A DNA stretch of 64,000 bases from Chrysemys picta bellii. Taxonomy: Eukaryota; Chordata; Testudines; Emydidae. The stretch spans positions 4,039,001-4,103,000 of the forward strand of contig NC_088809.1 in the NCBI RefSeq assembly GCF_011386835.1, written 5' to 3'. The position numbers and the translations under genes are program-made. Each line of letters begins with the position of its first letter. Positions within the stretch are counted from its first letter, which is position 1. Positions 13,201 through 25,200 of the stretch are shown piece after piece. The notes beneath the pieces are model-generated. The model saw only the letters and a program-made list of their open reading frames with translations, did not search any database and was not told the DNA's origin.

Positions 13201-16200
13201 GGTCATCATCCGAGACTGCTAGAACATGAAATGTATGGCAGAATGCAGGTAAAACAGAGCAGGGGACATACAATTCTTCCCCAAGGAGTTCAGTCACAAA
13301 TTTAATACATACATTATTTTTTTTTAAACGAGCATCATCAGCATGGAAGCATGTCTTCTGGAATGGTGGCCGAAGCAAGAAGGGGCATATGAATGTTTAG
13401 CATATCTGGCATGCAAATACCTTGCAATGCCAGCTACAAAAGTACCATGCAAAGCCTGTTCTCACTTTCTGATGACACTGTAAATAAGAAGAGGGCAGCA
13501 TTATCTCCTGTAAATGTACACAAACTTGTTTGTCTTAGCGATTGGCTGAACAAGAAGTAGGATTGAATGGACTTCCAGGCTCTAAAATTTTACACTATTT
13601 TGTTTTTGAGTGCAGTTATGTAACAAAAACAAAATCTACATTTGTAAGTTACACTTTCAGGATAAAGAGATTGTACTACAGTACTTGTATGAGGTGAATT
13701 GAAAATACTATTTCTTTTATCATTTTTACAGTTCAAATATTTGTAATAAAAATAATATACACTTTGATTTCAATTACAACACACAATACAATATATATGT
13801 AGAAAAACATCCAAAATATTTAATACATTTCAACTGCTATTCTATTGTTTAACAGTGCAATTAAAACTGCGGTTAATCTCGATTAATTTTGTTTAGTTAA
13901 TTGCTTGAGTTAACTACGATTAATTGACAGCCCTAAAATTGAGGTTGGACATTAGGAAAATCTTCCTAACTGTCAGGGAAGTTGAGCACTGGAACAAATT
14001 GCCTAGAGAAGTTGTGGAATCTCCATCATTGGAGGCTTTAAGGCAGGTTAGACAAACACCAGTCAGGGATGGTCTAGATAACTTAGTCCTGCCTCTGCCT
14101 GTGGGGTAGACTAGATGACCTATCGATGTCTCTTCCAGCCCTACATTTATTTGAGTCACAGCAACATCCGGTACAGGTATAATATCAAGTTTAAAAGGGA
14201 GACTCTAGATGGTAAATTCTCAGAGGCGGGGATTTTAAAGTGCTTAGCACGTATTATTGATAGATTGGAAAAAATGGCTGTAATTTAGGCTTCATTAAAA
14301 AAAAAAAAACCTGTCTGGGGCAGGGTACAAAACCTAGTATCGGCAGAAATGTTTTTAGGGTCAGATTTTCAAAAGAGTTGAACAATGGCAAATTCCTCCC
14401 CCAACCCCTACATGAAACAATCTTGCTGCAGTTTTGCATCCGCCGCCCTTTTGAAAATCTGCCCTTTAATTATTTTTTTGAACAGTGAGAGGATTGTCTC
14501 CCATCCCCCTTAATTTAAGAAGTTCTCTTCTATGCTGGAGCACTGCCCCACTGCACAAGCCCTGTGCTGCTGGGTTAGGCCCAGACAGGAGAAGCGGCTA
14601 TGAAGAGAGACCAGTCTAGTTTAATCAGCTGCAAACTGATATTACACAGAGTCACCAATGGTGAAAAGGAAATTAAGCCTTTGTAACAGAGTAGTTAACA
14701 GGGAAGGAATTTTTCTCCTCTTGGTGCTGTCCCCTTAAGGGCCACCAGGAAAACCTCACTCCAGCAGGCACTGGAGAGAGAACATGCCCACCTGTGCACA
14801 GCAGTGCTGTTATACAGGACTTCTTTGCCTGCTCTGCATTGCCCGCTCCCAAGGCGTTGCCAACTCGGACCGTGGCAGCCACGCTGAAGCCCAGTGGCAC
14901 CTAAGCACGAGGAAACAGATGAGACCATGTGTTTGTGGTTGGAGTCTGTTCGACCATGATCATGACAGGACGCCAATGGCTGGCAGAGCCTGCAGCAATC
15001 TAGCTCTCCCCTTGCAGGAAGGATCAGTACAAACCAGCATAACTTGCACCCTGTCACCTCTTCATACTGTCTATGACCCTCCCAAGCTATCTATGCCCTG
15101 GGGTAAGTACTGCAGCATGCTAGAAAGGCAGCAAGTCCTCACTGATTTGAAGAATTTTCCTGCTGGGTTTAGCATCCATGACTGTTGGAGTAATAGCACA
15201 GACATAAGGGAAGTGCAACAGGCAGGGGCTGCGCTAGCTTTTTCAATGCACCAATCAGAGGCAGCACCCTCTTATTCCAGACCTGTAGTGCCTCCCATGT
15301 CAGTTCTGCCAACGCACCTCAGTCCTGATGTGCATTAAAAAGCCCCTGCCATTCCAGACCTCGGAACCACCCACCACAAGCCCCGGGTTCGCCAATACAT
15401 CTGCGCCTCGACAGGCAGCAGCCCCTGCTATGCCAGTCTTCTGCTCCCTGCCATGGCTCTGCCAACCCTCCTCCGTCTTGCAGTGCCACTTGCTATTCCA
15501 GTCTTGGGACCCTCGAGGTCTCAATGCGCCTCGATCCGGACACGAAGCGTGTCTCGCAAGCTCGGGCTCTTACCATGTACGCTGCAGTGAACAGTTCGTA
15601 GATTACGGACTGTGTTCCCAGCTCCACCATACTGATCAGACCTAGGAAAGAGGCACAGCTTTTGTTTTGCAAACGAAAATGAAAAGAGACCCTCACTCCT
15701 GGGGGAAGACATTAATGGGTTGTGATCTGACAGCAGCCGTGGAGGATCAGCCTACCAAACCCAGGACAGGATGAGAGGCTGGAGTTGCCTCTGGGGGCAT
15801 CATGAAGGTCTGCTCAGCCACCTGGGATGGTCCCCAAAACAGCACGAACAGGAGACTCCTGCTAATGTGGGGAAGGGAACAGGCATTCGTAGAGGGCTCT
15901 TTCACCTGTAAGAAAGCTCCCAATCTCAAAGGTCCACCACTCGATACACTTCATGAGCATGCCGGGCACAGCCAGCTGAATGAAAGACCCCCAGTCCTGG
16001 AGACATTCCCTGGTCCAGCCTGCAACAACAAGCAGGAAGGGATAAGGAAGGTGGAGTAACTGCCTCCCTCGGTCCCCGCAGGACGCTGGAGTTGTAATCT
16101 CCACAGGCGGCAGCTCAGCATGACAGAGGAGAGCAGCCACAAGCCCCACAGTAGAACTCCACGGGCCCCAGGCCAGCCATTTCTGCAGTCCCATGCATTG

Positions 16201-19200
16201 GTGTAACGTGCTCAGAGTGATTGAGCTCAGGGCCATGCTTAGGCATGAGCCAGAGGCCACAATCCCCCCCACGCTCCACGCACTGTGCACGAGTCTCAGA
16301 TGAAGAGGCTGAGGGGAAATCCTCTGGCAGCAGCTAACACATTTGCACCTTGAATACAAAATCTACAGGCCTGGCTTCCAGGGCATCAGAAACCAAGGCC
16401 AGGCTCCCCTCTGTTCTAACAGCCGCAGGACCAGCCTAGTAACATATAACAGGACGGAGACCTACGCTACCTCCCCAGGTCTTGACGTGTATTTTCTTCC
16501 ACCACACGTACAGGAAGAGGAGAACAGCCTGGGTGTATTGGGAAACAGTGTTGGACCAAGCAGAGCCCCTGCAGAGAGAGGGTTGAATGGTTACAAGGGG
16601 CACATCTATTAAACTGGGGATCATTCCCTCCCCCACTCCTATGTATTTACTCTGCATGGATTCAAAGAACAGGATAAGCCGGCATTTGATCAGGTTTGAG
16701 GCAGGGGAAGCTTTTGCACACAGCTCTGCTAATGCACTGGGAGCGATATGCAGAACCCACCTGCTGTTCCAGTCCTGGCTCTCTCCAGCCGCAGCTTTCC
16801 CAATGCACCTGCATGCTGAGCGGTAGCCCCTAGTTAAACCATAACTCAGCTCAGCAAGGCACTCGCGTGTGCAATCCAGTGACACATCTTGGCAAGCCTG
16901 TGTGCCACTGCCCTGGACCGAAGGGACTTGCCTGTGATGAAGTGTAGCATCATGATGGCCTGCTAGGAGCACACGGCCCTCAATAATAGTGATGCCAAAC
17001 AGGCGTTTCCATTGGCAATCATGGCTGATTCAATTCTCTACAGGCTGGGTGCACCCACGGACAGAGACCAGCGCTACCAAGTCAGGGAACACCCATGAGA
17101 GAACAGGTCCCAGGATCTTCGCTAAAACCCAGCGACCAGGAGTCTCTGACCCCGTTCATACTCACACTACTCCCAGCTTCAGTGCATACAGGAAGAAGGC
17201 GTTCATGGCCACGTTGAGGAGATTGGCTGCAACACCCGTCACGATCTGAGGCAAGATGATTGCCTGGAAGGGAGAGCGAGTGTCTTTGAAAGAGAGTTTC
17301 CCAAGTGCCACAGCCAGATCCCCAACTGCTGGGACCAGTTTAGGAACCCAGCAGCCATTTCTAAGTCTAACAGCATCATTTGGGAGGGAATTAAGCCACC
17401 TACAGGGCCCCAGGAGGCAGCCAGGCTGATATCTCCTGACCAGACAGAGTTTTCAGCCAGGTCCAGCTGAAGGCAAGATAATGCTGAAGGCGAAGAGGAG
17501 ACCTGAAGGCAGCAGAACCTGCCATTTGGGAGGCCAACACTGAAATCAACAATTAGTGCACAAAAGTTCCTAAACGGACGGGGATGGAACTGGGCCTTCC
17601 ATCACCCGCTCTCTCTCCACCCCTCAAAGGCCCTGTATTGGACAGATTCATCTCTCCAGCCAACGAGGCTTCATCAGCTCCCTCTAGAGCTCACCAAAGC
17701 AGCTCTGACCTTGAAAGAGGGACAGCGAGTGCCAGGAAACACTGCGCTCCCACCATCGTAGGGGACAAATCCTCTGCCGTGTTTCCCAGGCTGTGCCTCC
17801 AGCAGGGAGGGAATGAGCTGTGACCCTCTGCTTTCGCGATGGTCAGAAAGACACGTTTCAAGCTATGTCCCACAGTCCAACTAGTTATACAACTAGCAGG
17901 AGCCCTACCTGGCTTTGTAAATATCTTGTCTGCAGCTGGTACAGAAACGCTGCCTGCAAGACAGAGAGAGTTAGGTTCCATTTCATTAAAGCCACCTTGA
18001 GGACATACAGGGCTTCCCACAGATTGCTTTTTACCATAACTTAGTGGGGATCCAGGGATTAGACACCCCACTGTCAGTCCTGGGGCAGGCGTGGGTTACA
18101 ATTAAGGTCACAGACAACAAGATTCCTCTCTTCTTCAGCCACCCCAACTCCCTGTCCAAAGCACTGTGACATGACCAAATACACTGCAGCAGGTCCCTAC
18201 GCCCTGCTTTGTTTTAATGCTTCTAGTTCAGCTGCTGAGCCCTTAATGTTAGCAAAGTTCAGCCATTTGTTTTCCCTTCTCCCCCACACTGGCTGGGTGT
18301 CTTGCTCTCCTGCTGTTTGGAGCAGTGCCCTTTCCTCAGTTGGGCCCCGAACATCTCCTCTCACACAGGGATGAGGTGATGGTCTCCGAACTGCAGAGAG
18401 ACCTCCTGGGCCTTACCATTCAGGATGAAGGAACCCAAGAGCCTCAGAGAAAGTGGACAGAGCATGGACTTGTGAACAGACTGTGCTCCAAAGCCCCAGA
18501 ACACATCTAGTAGAACGTGGTACTCAGATGGCCAGGAAGGCACTTTGTCCAACCCAGGCCTGTTCTGACCCCTTGCCATGTGCCTGGCAGCTACTAATGT
18601 GTGTGAAATCAAGGAGATTGCAGGTGCCTCTATCGCCCACGGAGACCTCAGGTCCCAGTGCTCCTAGGAGATAATTTAATATGCAAAGGTGCTGCCTGCA
18701 AAAACTACAGATTCCAGCATGCAACGCTCAAGAGTGACAAGATTCCAGCATGCAACGCTGAGTGACAAGAGGGAAGGTTGCATGGTAGGACCTGCAGTCT
18801 CGGGGGGCTGCACCTCTGTATTAAAGATTAAGATAAAGTGGGGCACATTGTCAAAACCCCATAAGTCACACAGGCCTCTCATGTTCTGCGGAGCAGGGAG
18901 CACATCCCGTTACCCAGAAAGGTAAAGTGCACAATAACCTTAGCCGCAACTTACGGGAAGGGCTGGGATAAAGATCATCACGTAAATCTGGGTTAACCTG
19001 GAAAAACAATGTGATTTCCATCCAGTTAACAGTACAGTAAGAACCAAACCAAGCAAGTGTGCACCCAAAATCCCCCTCTGCTTTCTACTATAGGTCTTTG
19101 CCTGGTAATCCACCAGCAGCCTGGGGCTCCTTGCACACAGGGACAAGTAGGGGACAGACATTATAAGGTAAGTGACTTGGAAAATTGTATGGTGTCTAAA

Positions 19201-22200
19201 CAGGTCTCTCTCTTAATCCAGTGCTGGAGAAGGATGCTGGAGTGAAAGCCCTGGCGACAGCAGTCTTCTCAATGCAGAGAGCAGGTGTAGCAGGGCATCA
19301 GCAGTGTAGGTGCTCCTATCCCAGCAAGCTGACTCAGTCATGACCTGGAAGGGACAGAGGGGCATGGAGTCTAAGTGGCTCATTCCACTCTGCTGATCTG
19401 CTAAGAAGGGAGGCAAGTCTGGTTCTTTGGCTCCCAGACTGACTAAACAGGGCTTGTGGGGCCTGTCGTCACCACTCAGGGTCTCCTGAAGTCCTGGCGT
19501 GGACACCACAATCACGGAAGGGCCTGCCGACTATGCTGGAATGGTCGTCAGGATCAACAGGGGAGTCAGAATAGGGGCAGAGCCTGAACTGCTGAGAGGC
19601 AGGGACAGGACAGGATTAGATATCACGCTAGACCTGGAGACTTCCGGGTCCTGTCTGAAGAGCAGCAGGATCTGCTCGGTGTTGACGAAGAGAGCCCAGC
19701 AGGGGAAGCAGCAAAGCAGCAGGATGAGGGTGCCACGCTGCAAGATGATCCCCACCCGCTTCATGTTCTTACCGCCGTACGTCTGGGGAAGAGAAGTGGT
19801 ACCAAGAGGTGAGTTATCCGTGGCAAGAGGTGTATGAGGAAATAGGGTTAGATCAGTGGTCCACAAACTTCGTACCTCATTTCACCCCCCTTACCCTTGT
19901 CCGTGCTCCCCTCCAGCCCCCCCCAGGGCCAGGAGTGGGGCAGTGGCTCCGGGAGGGGAGATGCAGATGGGTAAGGAGGCCAAGGTTTCGGCCACAGCTC
20001 GGGCACGGGGCCAGCAGCAAGGGCAACAGCTGGGGCGCAGGGCCGGCAGCCAGGCTGGGTGGCTCTCCCTCCCCGCCCCCGCATGGGGGCTGGCCCGGGC
20101 CCCAGCTGCGCCCTCCCGAACGTTCCTTGGTGCCCCACAGATTGGGGACCTCTGGGTTAGATAAATGTGGGGGAGGGGAGGTCATTTAACCGACCTTGCT
20201 GCAAGGCAAGACTTTATAAAAAAGGCCTCAAGCTTGTCACCAGGGTCAGAGATGGTCTGTCAGCAGGTCCCAGCAGGGACTGTCAAGAAATTACATATGG
20301 GCCAGACCAAGATTCACCAACGCCAATAGGAGTCTCTTAACCTCAAAGGATTTGGATCAGCCCCATACGTTGCTAACCCCCTCCATTTGGTGGGGGCAGC
20401 CCCCCCAGGATCTGCAGCGACGGGGGGAGGAGATGTGCTCTGAGGACCAACCGGGCTGTGAAGCAGCCAAATGGAAGGGTGAGATGATGATTGTCAGTTC
20501 TCAACCCTCCTTCCCCCCCACATCCCCAGAAGGAAAACCTCTACAGGCGCAAGACAACCAAAGGGAACAAGTAAACGAGCCGGCCATAGGGCAGTTCCCC
20601 ACCTGGGACATTAGGGTGTCACATGCCGATGCTAAGCCAGAGCCAACTGAGATGCCGGTAACATTGATAACCTGGAGATGAGAGCACAAAGAGACAAAGC
20701 AACCCATCAGGGAAGGAGGAAGCTCAGGCTGCCAGGCAGGCTCAGAAAAACAGCAGCTGGATTTTTTCCCCCAACTGGATGGAGGTGCAGTGGTGGTTTC
20801 AGGGCCTATTTTTTTAGCCTTCCAAACTTGGGTCTAGATAATAGCATATCCTCTTGTTACCAAGGAGAAGCACCACATTTAGTGGAAGGGCTATCTTTAG
20901 TTGCAAATCAACACGTTTAATGGTTACTAACTAATGAGAATAAGCCTTTCTTTCAAAAATGAACTACAAAAGTACAATGCAAAACAAGATTGAAATAGAT
21001 CGTTTTAACCGAGGTTTCCTGCTTGCGGATTTAAATCCGGATTACAACTGGTGATTTGAATCACTGTGATCCATCCATCTCACAACTGAAATGTGTAAGG
21101 GAAAACAGGATAATACGTACGGATACAGCAAGCGTCACAGCATCTAGCTCAGCTTTCCCCAGATGGCCACAGAATATGGAGCTGACCACGCTGATCAGGA
21201 AGATCAACAACTGGGATAGGAACTGGGGTGGAAAGAAAGGAAGTATAAAAACGAGAAGGAAGCCAGTCAGACATGGGGTTAGGCTGGAACAGCAGGGAGG
21301 GTATTTCATAAACTGATGCATTCAAATGAAATACTTTAGAATTAATCCCAGAATAAAGTCCGTTTGATTTTGTCTGTGTGTTAGTGTTACAGTAATACTT
21401 AAACCCAGTTTGACGTGTTTGCATGTGTGTCTATACATTACAGTAATACTTAGGCTGTCTTCCTACTGTACTGAGACACAAGCCCTTGTCAGAGGCCTGG
21501 TATGAAGCCTAAGGCCTGAACTAAAGTAGTGGTCAAGCTTTAGGCCTCATACCAGGCCTCTGATACAAGAGCTTATGACTCAGGCTCTCTTCCTACTACA
21601 CTTAGAAGCCCCAATGGAGACCACAGCTCCACTGTCCTAGGCTCTGCATACACCTTGTAAGAGAGAGTTCCTGACCTAAAGAGCTTACAGTCTGGCAAGA
21701 CACAGCGACAATTGCAACGGAAGACCCGTCAGGTGCTGCAAGATTTTTAAACCTTACTGTTGCCTGCCCTCCCCCCAGTGGACAGCGTGGATGTTCTAGT
21801 CCAGTGGTTCTCAAGCAGGGGTAAGTGGAGGTCTTCCCGGTGGTACATCAACTCATCTAGATATTTGCCTAGTTTTACTACAGACTACACAAAAAGCACA
21901 AGCAAAGTCAGTGCAAACTAAAATTTCATACAGACAATGACTTGTTTATACTGTTCTATGTACTGTACACTTAAATGTAAGTAAAATATTAATATTTCAA
22001 TTGATTTATGCTATAATTATATGGTAAAAATTAGAAAGTAAGCAATTTTTCAGTAAGTGTGGTGTGACACTTGTGTATATTTATGTCTGATTTTGTAAGC
22101 AAGTAGTTTAAGTGAGGTGAAATTTAAGGGTACACAAGACAAATCAGACTCCTGAAAGTGGTAAAGTAGTCTGGAAAGGTTGGGAACCACTGTTATAGTC

Positions 22201-25200
22201 TAGCGCCTAGCAGATCTCTCTTCTCTGGGGTTTAAACTCTAAGCTTTGGTTCCAGGAGGTAAATGTATCTACAGAGGAAAGGGCAAAACAGGCAAAAAGA
22301 TTGCACCAAGTGTTTAAACTTCCCTTATAACTACTCATGAGACTAGTAACTTCTACCTAACCACCATATTGTCCACCCCACGGCTGGAGGGGGCAGCAAT
22401 ACCCTAGTTCTTGGTCTGGAGAGCATGTGATAGGGCTGAAAGATGGAGGACTGTCGCTACACCATTGGCGCCCACTCTCCCCTAGCCCACTGGAAGTCCC
22501 TCTGTGAATGCCCAGTGGGGTACAGAATCCAGGCAGAGAGACAGGGCTGAGAGGAAGGGGAAGATTATGACAGGATTATACTCCTGGGCCTTTGTTCGTA
22601 AATCTGCAATTTGGAAGCCACCAACCTCCCTTTACCCCATGGGGAGCCTCTGGCAACACAGTACCTGCAAGAGCCAGACCTAGTACAGAAGCACAAGGGC
22701 TGTTTCTCTGTGAATCTCCCATAATCCACTTGTTTAGGAGGGGGACTTCTCAGCTAGCTCCCCAAGGATGAAACCCCCCTCACCATGGAAGACTTCCAGC
22801 AGGACTCAATGAGTTCAAACTAATAGAGAACCCCAGCCACTCAGTGAGTAATCTCCCTGCCCGGACACATCCCTGCCCTCAGCAGCATCCCAGCCACGTG
22901 TCTGGGCAGGAACTCGCTTGAAAATGTACATGTGTTACTTTTGGCTAAATGTGGAGCTTGTTTTTAACACAGGCTCTGTGTTTTGCACTTAATTGTTGCA
23001 GTGTTTGTGCTCAGAGGGGGCCTAGAATAACTCTGGGAACACAAGTCGGCGAGGCACATGGCACAACAAAAACAAAGGCCAGTGTTCGGAAGTTGTGAAG
23101 GCGCAGTGTTGGACTCAACTACTGTTTGATACTCCCCTCAGCACTTGGTCTGAAACGTCTCAGAAGACGGTGAATAAGAGAATTGTGCCTCGGTGAAGAT
23201 TTTCAGTTAATGTCGATTTGCCAGATAAACACAAGAGCCTGCCTCAAGTCACAAGATTCGGGTCTAGGTTTCACACACGCCAAGGTTCAAGGGGGTTTGG
23301 ATCCACAGGGCTGGTTCAGGCCCCATCTCTAATTAAAAGAATTTTTTGCTTTCATTACAGCAGGGCCTTGAGTCCTCAGCAGAGGCTGGGAATCCTATTG
23401 TATTAGGCGTTGTCCAAACATAGTACGAGTCCCAGCCCCAAAGAGATTCCAATCTAAATAAGACCAGACGGACAAAGGAAGTGTTATCTCTATTTTACAA
23501 ACAGGAAAGGAGGCACAAGAGAAAGTAAGGGCCAGACTTTCAGAAAGAACTCAGCACCCATGGTGCTTGAAAATCTCCCTCCGATTGTGGGTGCCAAGCT
23601 AAATGACTTGTCTAAGGTCACACAGGCACGTTTGCAGCAGAGCCTGAAATTGAATCCATGTTTCTCGAGTTCTAGTCTAGTGCCAGATTGTCACTCGTCT
23701 CTTAAGGCAACATTCTGATCTTGCCTCTCATAACACCTCAGCTTCCAACAGCACCAACGTCAGTCCAAGAACAACATCACGAGAGGATGGAATCCTAGTC
23801 ACACATTTCTTCTGGGGCAGAAACGACACGGAGAGGGTAGCCTGGGTCAGCACCAAAGAGAGAAAATGGCAGAACAGTGCCCCAGTCCCAAAGGCCAAGG
23901 ACTTAGGGAGGAGAAGAGGCCCGGGAACCTGAAGGCCTGTTTGGCATCAGCCAGAATGTACCCTCATCTATCTTTGGTTTTTAAGGAACTGCCCACGAGA
24001 GATGAAGTGAGGCAACTGACCCCGGGATCCCCTTGAGACAGAACAAAGCAGAACCAACCCAAAGGGTTCTGGGCCATTGATGCTATGAGGAAAGGAGAAA
24101 CATGTGACTGGCCAAGCTAAAGAAAAGGATACAGAAGGGATAATACTAAAGGATTTACATCCTTGCCATTACTGTTGTGATGAGGCAAGATGAATCCAAG
24201 TAGGACAATTTCCTTGGGAGCCAACTGATGCCGCTTAGCCCCCGGGGTTGGTGATGAAAAACACAAGGAACTTCTTTCCCCACAAGGAGTGATGCTGACC
24301 TGGGACCAGGTCTGCGCCTTGTGCATCAATCTGCAGAAAACTAAGCCCTCAATTCTTGGCGTGGTCCAAGAAAGTAACTTGGATGTTCCTTGCACCTGGA
24401 TCCAAAGGCAACTGTACTAGGCACGAGTCTGATCTTTGGACACTGCTGTAACGCAAACATTGATTTTTTATTTCTTGGTTTGCTAAGGAGCCTTGACCAT
24501 TGAACTAAATCATGGATCATTTAAGCAGTGATAAGACAGGGCAGTTCTGGCAGACAGCAAGTGACACCAATGTAACAAAAAGAATTTACCCCACAGCCTT
24601 TCAAAGGCGAAGATACTTTAATGCATCCAAAGAAGTGGGTTGTAGCCCACGAAAGCTTATGCTCTAATAAATTTGTTAGTCTCTAAGGTGCCACAAGTAC
24701 TCCTGTTCTTTTTGAGGATACAGACTAACAGGGCTGCTACCCTGAAACCATACTTTAATCTGTCAACCCAGTAAAACTGGCCTTTTTAAGGCAGGTCAGA
24801 CTTGCACATTTCTTTGCACTCACGGTTTCTTTTAGGGGGAAATTGGGAGCTTCAGGATCATCTTTCAGCAACTGATTCCCTGTGGCTGTTGCTTCCCTAG
24901 TCGCATTTTCTGCCTCCATCACAAGAGGACACATCCTGCTTTACCAGGGAATGCCAAGACAAGCACCGACCGCCAGCAAAACGGGTGAGCTTTCCCTGTC
25001 CTGGTTTGGGGGTGACTTTAACCACTGCAGTCCCCCCAACTCCTTGAGGGAGAACTTAACTAGACCCCAATTTCCCTCAGTTCACCCCACATCAGCTCCA
25101 CTCTAGCCCCTCGCTCCTTACAGAAATCCCCATCCGGATACCGCCTAACCCCTTCGCCTCTTTCCTGCCCCAGCTCCCCAACTCTTCTAGGGGGACACCC

